Shown here one piece after another: positions 1-11,620 of a stretch of 64,000 bases of DNA. The stretch is from Clonostachys chloroleuca (Eukaryota; Ascomycota; Sordariomycetes; Hypocreales; Bionectriaceae), in the NCBI GenBank assembly GCA_037952775.1, contig JBANAY010000004.1, positions 8,866,001 to 8,930,000 of the forward strand, given 5' to 3'. Within the stretch, counting starts at the first letter, position 1. Every line of letters starts with the position of its first letter. Position numbers and translations under genes: made by a program. The notes under the pieces were generated by a model. That model did no database searches, was not told where the DNA came from, and saw only the letters and a program-made list of their open reading frames with translations.

Positions 1-714
1 AGCTATGTAGCTGCTTGAGATCCTTATCCATAGGCTACTTCCGCTCCTGAAGGTTTAAGGGATCCATTCGAGAGCCCTTCTTCCTTGCAATACGGACGAC
101 AGCTAGATTAGAATCAGAAGCGAGATTTTAGCTCACAACATTTGCTGTGCATCTCATGAAAAGCCACATACACTAGTTTGACTGCAAAATGACAGATGGG
201 TCTAGAACTGGTACATGAGTTCTAGGGGTTGGTCAGAAGGATTCAATAAGAGACATAAGGAGAAATGCCTCTCCGACCTTGCTACCATCTTGACCAAGAG
301 GGAGAAGCTTCACCACCAGGGCGCCATACCTTAGGTGTTCCGCCTCTCGCCGGCTGTCGCTACGAATTTCTATGACAAACTGCCGAGGAGTTGCTACATG
401 CAGACCGTTACTAGTCGAAACCTTAATAGCTAGTAGAAAGAAAACGGTGACCTGCCACCATTATCTCACTGCGGCACTTTAAACTTCTCAACAAAAATTT
501 TTTCCCTTTGAACACAGAAATCGAATGCCCAGTCATTCTATTTACGTTCTTTCCAGATATTTGGGTTGGAAAGGATCTTCATACACGTAGTAAGTTACCG
601 TTCATACACACATATACCAACGACTTATCAGTGTTTAACATACACAGAGCTCTTGAAAACCATGATATTTCTTCTTTCTTGACTTCCCCCAGGTATGAAG
701 TCGTTGGGTGTAAC
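1..714. other. Leading intergenic region
   Basis: No convincing gene was seen. The reading frame of the downstream membrane protein stays open back to about 508, but the first in-frame ATG is at 715. Positions 508-714 are therefore more likely 5' UTR, or an upstream exon whose start I cannot place. A possible acceptor-like CCCCCAG lies at about 686-692. Confidence 0.4.
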
Positions 715-1848
715 ATGACCCCTGATGAATCCGGCGAGAGCCCAAACTCGCCGAGCAGTCTCACCAACAAATTTCTCCTCGTCGCGTTTGTCTCCGTCGC
801 TCTCTACAATGTTCTCGAGCTCACCTTTATGGTCTTTTCCACTTTCAAAAAGCGTAGCGGTCTGTATTTCTGGAGTTTCTGCATCGCCATCTGGGGCATC
901 CCACCTTATTCAATTGGATTTCTCCTCAAAGGCATCGGCGCCAACCCAAATGCTACCTACGCATATGTGACTCTGATCGTCATCGGTTGGTGCAGCACCG
1001 TCACTGGCCAGTCCGTTGTTCTGTACTCGCGCCTCCATCTCGTGGATCGAGAAAAGAAGCACCTTCGCTTTATCCTCGCAATGATAGTTTTCAACGCCGT
1101 CACTCTCCACTCCGTCACAACTGTCATGGTGTTCGGCTCGAACTCGCCAACTTATTCAGATCGCTTCGTTACACCTTACTCTATTGTCGAGAAGACTCAA
1201 GTTACCATATTTTTCTTCCAGGAGCTCATCATCTCGATGCTTTACATTTTTGCTACTGTCAATCTGTTCCGTGGCTCTATTATTCACGCAAAGTCGAATC
1301 GCGCTCGTACCCTTAGGCATCTCATAGTGGTCAATATTGTGGTCATCCTTCTTGATATTACTATTCTCGGGCTTGAATACGCCAATCTATACCAGCTCCA
1401 AACTGCATACAAGGGCATGGCTTACTCTATCAAACTCAAACTTGAATTCAATATCCTCAACGAACTCGTCAAACTCACCAGGTCACACTCTGATTCTGCT
1501 GCTGTTGATCTGAACGACTACGTCTTCGATGGTAGACATCAAAACTCCACACGAAGGGGATCGTCAAGACAGTCAGGAATTTCTCCCACGACCCTTTCTT
1601 CAAGACAGACTGAGAGTCGTAGGGCGACAATTTCGAATCAAAGGATAGAAGAGGAGGATGGACTGGAGGTTGAGCCGGCGAGTTCTGCCCATGTTCCTGA
1701 TAAGTCGGCAATCCGGTATCGCCGCGAGGAGAGGATATGGGTGACGCAGACGATTGACGTTGACTTTGGCGATGCCCGTGACGCAGAGGCAGATATACCT
1801 CCAGATCAAGAGCTGAACCAACCATCCAATCCCAAAGACCCTAGTTGA
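715..1848 (+). CDS. Seven-span fungal membrane protein (DUF7703-like)
   Basis: Single-exon gene of 377 aa, starting at the first in-frame ATG. About seven hydrophobic spans fill roughly the first 270 residues. The first starts near residue 16, and two conserved stretches read SRLHLV after span 3 and KLKLEFNILNEL after the last span. The tail of about 110 residues is hydrophilic, rich in Ser, Arg and acidic residues, and probably cytosolic. The arrangement fits the fungal DUF7703 family of integral membrane proteins, whose function is not known. The frame is open upstream without a methionine, so an extra 5' exon is possible. No operon partner is visible; the next segment is a TPR relic. The membrane assignment is seen directly; the family name is from memory of its motifs. 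Confidence 0.8.
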   Translation: MTPDESGESPNSPSSLTNKFLLVAFVSVALYNVLELTFMVFSTFKKRSGLYFWSFCIAIWGIPPYSIGFLLKGIGANPNATYAYVTLIVIGWCSTVTGQSVVLYSRLHLVDREKKHLRFILAMIVFNAVTLHSVTTVMVFGSNSPTYSDRFVTPYSIVEKTQVTIFFFQELIISMLYIFATVNLFRGSIIHAKSNRARTLRHLIVVNIVVILLDITILGLEYANLYQLQTAYKGMAYSIKLKLEFNILNELVKLTRSHSDSAAVDLNDYVFDGRHQNSTRRGSSRQSGISPTTLSSRQTESRRATISNQRIEEEDGLEVEPASSAHVPDKSAIRYRREERIWVTQTIDVDFGDARDAEADIPPDQELNQPSNPKDPS

Positions 1849-2606
1849 GGCTGATGCAACAAAGCTATGAGTTCCTACCGTTATTGAGTATATCAAGGAC
1901 TGATACTTGTACGTGGGGCTGGCTCTTACTAGTCGGAATGGGCAAATATGGGGATCACTTAGCTGTCGGAATGGGCTTAGTTCGCTGCTCGTCTTGTCTT
2001 TCTTCTGCGTCTTTGAATAGCAAAACCGATTTCAAATTGGATAACACATCTACTGTCTATTAATTATAAACGGCCCTATACAATAGCAGCTTCCACTCTA
2101 TAGTCTTTGGAATATTTTCTAATCAGTTAATGTACTTTTATATACTTTATCCTACATTCCCTTTCTGTAATCCTTAGAATAGGCTCCTACGTATAGTATA
2201 GAATATAATATTTTAGACCATTTTTAGGCTTACCAAAGGTCCTTCTTATACACATAGGTACTACGCGGTATGGAAAAGAGGCCCGCAGTGTCAGCATGAG
2301 AAGCTGATACCTCGGGATCCGAGACGAGGAAATGCGGGTGGTGGCGGCGACGATGACGGGCTACTAGCAAGGCTGCCTTTTATAGCGGTCTCCGACATTG
2401 TATGTTGCAATCAGCAGGGGCTTCAACAGATTGAAACCCATCAGCCAAGATATGCTTCCAAACATTGAAGGATGTGTTGGCTTCTCTGGCTAGGGCTGTG
2501 TCGTACTGGAGCAAGAGGTAGGAAGAAGGGGCAACTTAACCAATTAATCTGCCTGTAGATTGCTCTCCAACCGCGCCCTGAGCGGGCTGGGGTTCAAAAC
2601 CAACCA
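1849..2606. other. Intergenic, AT-rich in its first half
   Basis: No supported gene. 2060-2260 is AT-rich and may act as terminator and UTR for the membrane protein gene. The rest leads into the minisatellite. Confidence 0.4.
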
Positions 2607-2780
2607 GAGGGTCGCTGGCAACCACTAGTTTTCCTGATCTCTGCTTTCCGGAGGGTTGCTGGCGACCCTTAATTTTCTTGACTTCTGATCTCTGGAGGGT
2701 CGCTGGCGACCATGAGTTTTCCTGGTCTCTGATCTCTGGTTTCCAGAGGGTCGCTGGCGACCATGAGATTTCCTGATTCC
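2607..2780. repeat. Four-unit minisatellite
   Basis: Four imperfect direct units each begin with a GAGGGT(C/T)GCTGGC core, at 2607, 2651, 2695 and 2746, so the spacing is 44, 44 and 51 bp. Each unit runs through a pyrimidine-rich stretch of the type TTTTCCTGATCTCTG. On the minus strand the units stay readable as a repeated peptide containing VASDP, so the array appears to have expanded inside the 3' end of the TPR relic. Confidence 0.8.
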
Positions 2781-3205
2781 TGTAGGCTGCCAGCAACCTC
2801 TGGCTTTCCCGCTTGCCGCGCACGGTCCTGGCCATCCCGCACCCATGTGAGTGTTTGAGCATGCTCTTCGCCAAGGATTCTCGTTGTCCCTTGTGTTACT
2901 AGCTTCTGTAGAGCTTCTGCCTCCCCACAACGACCTTGATGGTTGTAGGTTAAAGCCAGATTGCCCATAGTAGACAGTGTGTCGAGATGATCTTCGCCAA
3001 GCACTCTGCTCATTATTTCCACTAATAGAAGGCCCGCTTGCTGTGCTTCCTCATATCGACCTTGTTTGTCGTGTAGGAGAGCAAGATTTGCTTTCGACTG
3101 GAGCGTGTCGGGATGCTCTTTCCCCAGACGACCCCTTGTCCAAATGTCAAACCAGGCCATGGCATACAATGGCCAGGGTAAAGGAAAGATGGCAGAAGAA
3201 CTCAT
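2669..3205 (-). pseudogene. Kinesin-light-chain-type TPR fragment
   Basis: The minus strand encodes TPR units of the fungal kinesin-light-chain type (TPR_10/TPR_12), with LGKEHPDTL, LGEDHLDTL and LGEEHAQTL at about 42-residue spacing and linkers such as GRYEEA. In fungi these repeats usually form the C-terminus of NLR-like or NB-ARC receptor proteins, but no nucleotide-binding domain is present here. The coding frame runs into the minisatellite and loses TPR character. Upstream, TPR similarity stops at about 3135, exactly where TPR coding begins on the opposite strand. I read this as one half of an inverted, broken TPR array. Confidence 0.7.
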
Positions 3206-3461
3206 GGCCGATGTGGTTCAGAAGTGCAGAATCAACTTGACCGAAAGTCATCCTTACACCTTGATCAGCATGTACAATCTAGGTCTGATACATATGGGAC
3301 AAGGCGCGTGGCACGTAGCTCAGGGAATCTGGGTATCAATTGCAGAGCCAATGAGGACGGTGCTTGGGGAGGAACACGAATGTACCATTAGATGCACGAG
3401 CTATCTCGCCCTGATTAACAAAATGACCGACGATAAATCCAAAGTCGATCTATCGCCTTAG
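3141..3461 (+). pseudogene. TPR fragment in opposite orientation
   Basis: The plus strand encodes two further TPR units: AMAYNGQGK, then ESHPYTLISMYNLGLIH, then VLGEEHECTI. They end at a stop codon at 3459-3461. They look like the C-terminal end of the same kind of TPR array found head to head on the minus strand just to the left. There is no start context or N-terminal domain, so this is a fragment. The simplest origin is an inversion with a breakpoint at about 3135-3160. Confidence 0.65.
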
Positions 3462-4115
3462 ATCGCCGCGTTTAAGTATGTAGGAGGAGTCGTGTGATCA
3501 AGGGTGGATGCGTGAACCTTTCACGTGGTATCCCTCGTCAGGGAATTTCCATATACATAACTAGGTAGCATTTTCCCTGTAGCTAGAGATATAAGCATCT
3601 CAATACACAACTCTTATGTTGCTCCCAATCGCGTGCCCTGTAGCTTCTGACTTTCATCATTGCAAGTAGCCATTTTCCGCTCTTTCATCAGTCAGGGACA
3701 GCAATCAATGCTAAATCCGGCAGGCGGTGCTTTGGAGCCAAGGTGGGGCTCTCGACAAATCAATCCAGGAAAGCTGCTCGACCCACTAATTTAGTAATCA
3801 AGCGGCTATTGTCTGGGCCAATCAGTGATGATGTTAACAAGCTCACATGCAGAATATGACTGGCTGAGAATTGCCGTTTACGTGGGTAATTTCATACCCA
3901 GCCACCTTCCCGTCATTACATGGGGTGCCAAATAATTAGGAGGCTGACCGAAAATGGCCTGCCTAGTAACTAGGGCGAACTGCAAACAGGGACGGTGCTA
4001 AATACCAGCTTTAGCCTTACGCCGACATCGACTGCAGCCTTGCATAAATTTCCACCGTCACATGTAAAGCTTGAATTGACTAACACTGATTTCATACGTC
4101 AGAGATAAGGATTTT
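3462..4115. other. Intergenic region
   Basis: No gene was recognised. It should contain the promoter and possibly an unplaced first exon of the BTB gene. Confidence 0.4.
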
Positions 4116-4950
4116 GTGCTCTACGTCTTACCATCGCCACTGAGCATCAATAAGTCCTACCTCATATCTTCAACAGACCTTTGGAAGTCGTCCAAATTTA
4201 GTGACTGTACGATTTCCTGCGGAGTGCAAACTTACGATGTCCATAAGTGTATTATATGTGCGCGGTCCCCAGTCATGGAGGCGGCTTTCTTTGGTAACTT
4301 CAAGGTAGGGTCTCTTTTCTGGAAATGCGGTAGTTATTGAGAAACACTCCACTGATAAGGAAATAAAGGAAGCTGCGCACGCACACCTTCACATGGACGA
4401 GTATGAGCCTGCAGTAATTGAAGCCATGTTGGAGTATCTCTACACTGATACTTATACTTATTCGGACTCCACTGCTAGCCAGGCTATTTTCCATATCGAT
4501 GTCAACGTGGCTGCCGATTACTATCAGATTGACGATCTCTTGAAGCTTTCCGAAGATAATCTCAGCGACTTCTTGAGTGCATTGACGCAGGTAGAACCGC
4601 TTCCTGCTATTATCAAGGCTGCTACAAAAGAGCAAGTCGATCGAAAGTTACAGGCTTTAGTTGCATCGGCCTCAGTAAGATTCATGGAAACACTTGCCGA
4701 TAATCCAGATTTTATATTACTAGATCTTCCCAAGGACTTCAGAAATACCATTTTTGAAATGTGTGCTTCACGAATTGTACACATGAAATCAGCGACAATT
4801 AAAAGCAGGGCCGAGCTTGACGCGAGCCTTAAGCCTTGCAATCGGACACTCAAAAAAGATCAACCCAAGGAGGGTGAGAGATGGCAGATAAAGCGCGAAT
4901 CTGGAACGTCTAGGCTCTGTATAGAATCTACTAGATTAATGAAGCGATAG
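4116..4950 (+). CDS. BTB/POZ domain protein
   Basis: A BTB/POZ domain is readable: SSKFSDCTISC, VHKCIICARSPVMEAAFF, then VIEAMLEYLYTDTY after an intron. The best intron is 4305-4368 (64 nt, GTAGGG..AAAG, CTGAT branch at about 4353), joining NFK to EAAHAHLH. Acceptors at 4341 or 4359 also keep frame. After the domain come a BACK-like helical stretch, a basic tail and a stop at 4948-4950. Fungal proteins of this layout are often annotated as BTB adaptors, and substrate choice for a Cul3 ligase is a possible role (inference). The 5' end is unresolved: the open frame before the domain has no good ATG, and CAACAG at about 4171-4176 could be an acceptor. Confidence 0.7.
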
Positions 4951-5453
4951 ATACGGATTGGATATTTCTATCTGCTACCCTTTAGAAGACCTGATTTCCG
5001 ATATCATTTTCCCATAAATACGTCCTAATTCGTCAGCTCTTATAGCACGATGATCGAATAATTGAGTTGTATAATAACTCATCATAGAATAAATAATAGC
5101 AACCGCTTGCTACCAGTTGTTAACAAGAGGGAAACTTTATTACAATTGTGGAACTGGAATCGTACGATGGGATGAAATTATTGGGACGCAGCAACTCTGT
5201 CCAATGAGTGCTGAGATAATGTAGAAGAGCATGAAAAGTCAATGATACATTATCAACCTTGCCAGGGTGACCGCCGTAGAGGGAAAGTCCTGTGAGAGAT
5301 TCACTGGTGATGTGATGAGCAGCAGGCGCATCTTGCCTGTTTGGAAGTGACCATTGAGAGTTGCAAACACACTGCATTGGAGAGACATAAGCAGTAGAAG
5401 TTGATTTAACATGTACTGTCTCCCAATTGGACAATTTGGTTGAAATAAAGATA
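4951..5453. other. Intergenic between convergent genes
   Basis: 3' flanks of the BTB gene and of the chromodomain gene. No gene was recognised. An open frame on the minus strand at 5120-5521 overlaps the chromodomain gene and lacks any family signature. Confidence 0.4.
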
Positions 5454-6638
5454 TTACACCTTTCGGGGGCGGCCACGGGGACGTTTTGTAGAGTCCTTGC
5501 TATTGCTCTTCTTTCCTCCACGACGATTTGTAGCCTTTTTGGAAACTCCAGCTTCCTGTGCGAGCTGAGGGGTCCGACTCCCGGTCGTCTTGCCTCCTTT
5601 TCGTCGACGTGTCTTTAACTTGTTCCACTCATCAATCAACTCCCTCATGTTCACACAATTCTCCTCTGGCTCAAGAGTTGGTCTCCAGTCCACTCTATAG
5701 TATAACCTACCGTCAATCATCTTTTCGCCAATGATCCCATCAGCTTGCCATTCATCCTCTGACATTTCATCCGCTACCGGAGGAGGGGTGGGAGGATCCT
5801 CCGCGGCCGGACTTGTACTGGCACTCTCATTCCGTGCCTCTGCATCGCTGTTCTCGAGACTAGCCATCTCAGCACTCATCTGAGTAGCGGGAGCTAGGCA
5901 TAGTGGCCCAATAGAAGAGTCTGTTGAGGGATCGGTAGTTTCGCTATGTATAGGAGCGGGATCCGACTCAATTTGTGCGCACAACCACTCTTCGGCGGCA
6001 GAGAGCTGATTATCATCTGCGTCTTCCCTGACAATACTGACCGACCTGTCAGCATCGACGTTGGCAGGTGTCAAACAAGTTGTGTTTGGGGATCGCGGAG
6101 ACCTGCTACTGTCGAAACTCTGGTCCAACTTCGTATCTTCATCGATAATAATAGCATAATCTATAGCCTTCTGTCAGCTCTGGCCTTTTCGGGCTCTGAA
6201 ATAGAACCAGTACATACCGTGAGTCTTGCCACTAATTTCAATATCATCATCTGCCTGGACATGGGAAGCTAAACTAGTTACGTCGTTCAGCGAAGTAAAA
6301 GGGCTGGGCACGCTTGGCCTGGCGCTAGTGTTGCCGTTTGGCCGTTTGGCTTTCCACAGCTCTTCAATCGACGGGAGCTCATCAGGTGAGCCAGGAGTCT
6401 CATCTGTTTTCACTTCAGTTAGTATGTGACTTACTTCTATGCTCGACCTATTTCTTATACCTGTGATCTCGTCGACAGTCTCCCCAGCACACTGGGGAGG
6501 CCCCATGCCATTCAAGTCCTCAGCCACATTTGGGACCTGGATATGGTTCTGAGGCAAAGAAACTGCATATTGCTGCATCTTCAACTTTTGTGGCCTGAGC
6601 TGTGGAGGTACATATGGTCTGAATTCGAGAGCCATCAT
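5454..6638 (-). CDS. Chromodomain-like protein with AT-hook tail
   Basis: Two exons, 6638-6218 and 6160-5454, separated by a 57-nt intron (GTATGT..TATAG), give 375 aa. Residues about 276-322 resemble a chromodomain: WQADGIIGEKMIDGRLYYRV, then DWRPTLEPEENC with an aromatic W/Y cage-like pattern. The C-terminus is strongly basic and ends in an AT-hook, RPRGRPRKV (about 367-375), which binds the minor groove of AT-rich DNA. The N-terminal 275 residues are low-complexity and acidic or Ser-rich. The product is probably a nuclear chromatin-associated protein. A chromodomain plus AT-hook beside a large AT-rich silenced island is suggestive but not proof of a link. The promoter is bounded by a 26-C tract about 170 bp upstream. 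Confidence 0.72.
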
Positions 6639-6804
6639 GAGTGTCTCAAAAAAGGGTTGTAAGAGGATCTGGGCAAAGAGCTGAGGTATTTCGGATCAAA
6701 GTAGTGTGGGATATTTGGTCTGGTGTGGAGGTTGATAGTAGATGTCAAGCCAGTGCAATTTGCGACGGAGGAAGACCTCTTTTTATAGACCGATTCCTTC
6801 TTTG

Positions 6805-6830
6805 CCCCCCCCCCCCCCCCCCCCCCCCCC
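6805..6830. repeat. 26-bp poly-C homopolymer
   Basis: An uninterrupted run of 26 C on the plus strand, upstream of the chromodomain gene start. Its length is probably unstable in vivo and unreliable in sequencing. Confidence 0.95.
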
Positions 6831-8542
6831 AATGATTCTCGTAGTGAAGGATATGGGAGCTCAGGCCATCCACACGAAAATGAATCGTCGCAAAAGCGGG
6901 CTGCTCGGATCCCTCTCCCTAGCTTTCCTGTGCCACTCGTTACCGCTTAACGTAACGAGATAAGCCTCATGCAGCTGGTGAGATTAAGGGGCTTGGCCGA
7001 CTGCATATTGAGAATTATCACTCTCAAGAGTGCCAGGGTACTAGGTCAACTGACGCAACTATAGGACCAGACACGTAAACAGTTCGGCTGGCGGGTCTGT
7101 TCGCTCCACAGTTGCGAAGTAGCAAACCGAAGTAGCAAACATTCTGATCCTGTTCTCGCGCTATCTCATGCATAGCCGACTCATGCATGAGATTGTCCTT
7201 CGACCAGCTTGCTCACTCCTCTCGCCGTATATTCCTACATCTCTGATGTGATAATAGGCGAATAGCTTTGAAAAACACCAGAATTGGAGTAGTTCTTCCT
7301 GGGCCCAGCTTTTCAGCCATAACGTGGTAGGAACGCATGTGACTCCTTCTCATTCCACGGCGACTGATGCTGAGGTACCTTGTTAGCCCCGTCGGGACAT
7401 GGCATTGATGCAGGCAACCACGTCATCCTTCAGTATTTCAAGGATACAATCGGAAAGAGCGACATTATCATAAGCTGGGTCTAACGCGATCGAGTCAGAG
7501 CTCAGCACGCGGTGCCTTGGCTGCTGCAGGTAACACACCATCGTCCTCCGCTTATGACATCTAGCCAGGCCTAGGACGCCGCGAAATCACGCCCAAGGCA
7601 GATTTGACGTCGTTGGCGGTCCAAAGGAATCCATGGTACGCAAAAGTTCGATAGCCTGCATGAGCTGACGACAGCACACTCTTCGCTTAGCGATGATGAC
7701 GAGGGTGATTCGTCTGCATGAAACTCATGCCGTCCCACCCTCGCTCTGACGCTATCTCCTCAACGCATACACCTTCCGACTCAGGTAAAAGAGTTGAGAT
7801 GATGGAGAGTCATCGATGGTGTGGCTGCCCCCTTGGTCAAGGAAACCAGACACATGGTGGAGGCCGATCCGGACTGTTGGCCAAGTCCGGATGAACCAAA
7901 AACACCTCATTTCCTTGCAGCTGATCCAATCTCTGTCTAAGCTCTCCCGTCTCACGTCGAGAGCCAATGACTCTCAGTTGTAGATCCGCTCAAGAGGCAA
8001 CCCGTTGGCTCTGGTGGTACAGCGACGAGGCGGCAAACGTGCCGCGCCACTCGATCACTCAATGCGTAATCTCGGTGGGCGTCAGCTTCCAAAAGATCGA
8101 CATACCACCTTCGGCGATCACTTTCAAGACGGTGGCATAGCCAGTAGTTAGATGATGTGGGACACTCTGCAGAGTCATCACCTCGTACACCTCGTAAGTA
8201 GAGAAGTAGAATGGACGAGGCCTCCAGTACAGTGTTGGAAATGTCAAATGAACAACGGCTGCGGAAGATAGAGTCGGTTTGCGGGTTGGATGGCTAGTAA
8301 ATGTGAACATGCTGTTTGGGTTGTGGTTGGGCTAAGAGTGGTGGGCACGTGATAGCGAGGCCAGAAAATAGGAGGAAAAAAGAGACTGCAGAGGTACATG
8401 GCAGGGGCGGTGGGGGACTGGCCGCTTTATAGGCGGCGTAAAAGCAGCAAGTGATGGCAGGGCCGAAGATTTCCCGAAATGGCATTCGCCCAAATTGGCA
8501 GGCCGGACCCGCCATTTCCGAAGGCGGGCAAGCCGTGCCATC
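6831..8542. other. Gene-poor region next to the AT island
   Basis: Normal base composition, but no open frame with a recognisable family. Minus-strand frames at 7752-7967, 8059-8310 and 8294-8541 are short, overlap each other and lack domains. 7165-7193 contains a small inverted repeat (CTCATGCAT/ATGCATGAG). The composition changes sharply to AT-rich at about 8543. Confidence 0.45.
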
Positions 8543-10851
8543 TTTTACTCTAATAATAGGATACTTATAATAATTAGTAAATTTAATAATTAGAAAAGGA
8601 AATATAAATAATTTATCTCTAGCTATATAGATAAGCTAAGGACCTTTATAGATATTCTAAAGTAGGTATTTAAGAATAAGGAAGAGTAAGAATAGTTTAA
8701 ATAATAAGTTAACTAGATAAAAAATAATATAAACTATCTATAATAAGACTATAGTATAATAAAATAATATTAAATTAGAAAACTCTAGGAGCTATTAAGA
8801 GAGGAAATTTAATTAATATTATTATAAATATTAAAATTAAGGGATATTAGCTTATAGTATAGATAGACTATAGAGTATTATATAATTATATTTTACTAAT
8901 AGTAATTAACTAACTCTACTTATTATAGAGGATAAAGAAAAAGTCTTATAATATTATAACTCCAGATAGAATATTATTTAAATATAATAATAGAATTATT
9001 AACTCTAAGACTAATTATCTTATAACTAAAATCTAAGGGAAAGAATTTAATATTATATATAATCTAGTATTATTAAATTCCTATAATATTATATTAGGAT
9101 TATTATAGTTATAAGATATAAACCTACTAATAGACTAGTTTACTAGCTATATAGAGTAAAGAGATACTCTTATAAATCTATATTAGAATTAATAGAAATT
9201 AAAATTTTATTAGATATTAGAAAAATACTATAATTTCTTAATAACTAAAAGTACTATTATAAAAAACTAAAATAATAACTTATAATAATAAGTAGATATA
9301 GTAGTTATAGCCTTAATAGTACTATAATCTAGTATACTAAAAAATCTATCCTACTAAGAATTATAATAAATAAAGTAAATTTTAAGCTAGATATAAAAAC
9401 TAGAATAACCTCTAGAAATAGACTTTATTAATTAAATATATATAATAAATTAATAAAAATATAATTATAATATTAAGTTTAATCTATAGTATAAGTAAGC
9501 TAGAAAGAAATAACTATAAAAAGATAAGGAAGAATACTTTAAAAAGGGAAAACTAGATTATATTCTAAAGGAATACTAAAAATATAATAAGCTATTTAAA
9601 GAAACCTTAGAAACTAGATTATTATAATATAGCTAATAGGATTATAAAATCTCTATTATTAATAGAGAAGAATCTATTTTCTATAAACTTTATAATTTTA
9701 TAGAACTTTAGCTATAAATACTCTATAAATATATTAATAATATATTAGTAAAAGACTATATATAGTTATTAACTTTATCTATAGAATACCCTATAATATT
9801 TATATTTAAAAAGAATAGTAAACTCTATCTAGTTATTAATTATTACTAACTAAATAAGATTATATATAAAGATAGAATACTCTTATTATTAATTATAGAA
9901 CTTAGAAACTAATTATAGAGTAAATAGTAGTTTACTATACTAGACCTAAAGAGAGCTTATAACTTAATATAAATAAAAGAAGAAGATAAATAGAAAACAG
10001 TATTTAGAATAAAGTTTAGCTTATATAAATATCTTATTATACCCTTCAGACTAATAAATATATTTATAATATTCTAATAAATAATTAATTAAGTACTCTA
10101 GAAGTATTTTAATATCTTTATAGTTATATATCTTAATAATATTTTAATATTCTTAGATAATCTAAATATATATAAGGAATATATATATAAGATCCTAAAG
10201 AAACTAGAAAATACTAATCTCCTAGTAGAACCTAAGAAAAGCTAGTTTTATATTAAGAAAGTTAACTTCCTAGAATATACTATTTAATCTAATAAAATAT
10301 AAATAGAAAAAAGTAAAATTATTATAATTTCTAAATAGGAAGAACTAATAAATATTAAGGAAGTATAAGCTTTCCTTAGATTTACTAATTATTATTAATA
10401 ATTTATTAAAAATTATAAAAAGATTACTATATTATTATATAATCTAACTAAGAAGGATAAAGAATTTTAATAGAACTTAAAATATTAATAAGTATTTACT
10501 AATATTAAACTCTATATAACTAATAAACCTATACTATAGATATTTAATCTAAATAAGGAAGTAGAACTTAAAACTAATACTTTAGACTTTATAATTAGTA
10601 TATAAATTAGTTAAAGGGATAATAAAGGAAAACTATACTCTATAGTATTCTACTTAAAGAAACTATATAGTATAGAACTTAACTATTCTATCTATAATAA
10701 AGAATTTATAGCTATAATATATATATTTAAAGAATTTAAATACTACTACCTGGGAATATAATATAAAGTTAAGGTATATATAGATTATAAAAATATTTAG
10801 TATTTTACTATAATTTAATAACTTAATAGAAAATAAATATATTATACTAAA

Positions 10852-11620
10852 TTTTGAAAGGTCAAGGTCTCTAGTATAGGGTAGACCAGCTGTAGGGTAA
10901 GCTAGGTCTAGGGTAGATAAAGCCTATAGGGTAGGCTCCGAAATACTAGAGAAGGATTGTTCGAAAAGGCGTAGTAGAAGGTGCGGGCTCTATAAGAGAA
11001 AATAAAGCTCTATCAGCTACAGGGTAGCTAAGAAAGATAGACTGTAGGGTAGATAAAAGAGTGTATTGGTGACTTATAGAATCTCTATCTAGCAGGGAGG
11101 AAGCCCTGTACTTATAGGTGTTTCCAGGCCGTAAGGGCCCTGAAGATAACACGTTGCCTTCTGTAATACGGGCTCGTAACCGCTATAAGGTTCTCGTACA
11201 GAGGGATACGAGGCCGCTAATGCAGATGCTACAGCGGACACGAAGTCCGCTAATGCAGCTGCTATAGTGGTTACGAGGTTCACTAAACTAAGTGCTAAGG
11301 TTCTCGTACAGCGGATACGAGGTCCGCTAATGCAAGCGCTGCAGCGGACACGAAGTCCGCTAATGCAGCTGCTTCAGCGCAATACGGGATCGCTAGCATG
11401 GACGCCACAGCGGCCGTTACAGCGGTTGTGACCTCTAACGCAATTGCCCCAACGGGCAGCCACAGTGGGTTGGGCCAGTGGCTTCAGAGGGCTTCCAGCT
11501 TTGGAGAGCCCTAAGTTAGTTATTTCATTCCTCCTTACCCTATATCAATCTGAGATTATTTAATCAACTGATATAGGGTAATCTGGATCTACCCTATAGT
11601 CTATAGGGTAAATCTCAACA
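10852..11620. mobile_element. 769-bp solo-LTR-like insertion in copy 1
   Basis: A GC-richer block interrupts the RT/RNase H region. It is flanked by the 5-bp duplication CTAAA (10847-10851 and 11621-11625). Its 3' end is TCTCAACA; its 5' end is TTTTGAAAGG, one base from the TGTTGA expected for an LTR. The empty site survives in the second gypsy copy at about 15691-15705 (ACTAAATATTTATC). There is no coding capacity. It contains TATA-like CTATAAG at about 10990, several AGGGTAG motifs and an internal 110-bp-period repeat. It resembles a solo LTR left by recombination. Its composition shows that it arrived after the host DNA was mutated, or that it escaped mutation. Confidence 0.75.
11185..11373. 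repeat. Two 79-bp direct repeats with hairpin core
   Basis: 11185-11263 and 11295-11373 are near-identical (period 110 bp). Both contain TAAGGTTCTCGTACAG and the palindromic core GCGGACACGAAGTCCGC followed by TAATGCAGCTGCT. The core can fold into a 6-bp hairpin with a 5-nt loop. Both repeats lie within the solo-LTR-like insertion. Confidence 0.8.

Noticed and set aside
6635..6832. Minus-strand frame starting with a poly-Gly stretch
   Set aside because: It is only a translation of the 26-bp homopolymer and overlaps the promoter of the chromodomain gene.
8059..8541. Overlapping minus-strand frames of about 70-83 codons
   Set aside because: No domain, no splice-consistent continuation, and they overlap each other in different frames.
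11089..11283. Minus-strand frame of 64 codons in the solo-LTR-like block
   Set aside because: It lies over direct repeats in an LTR and has no coding signature.
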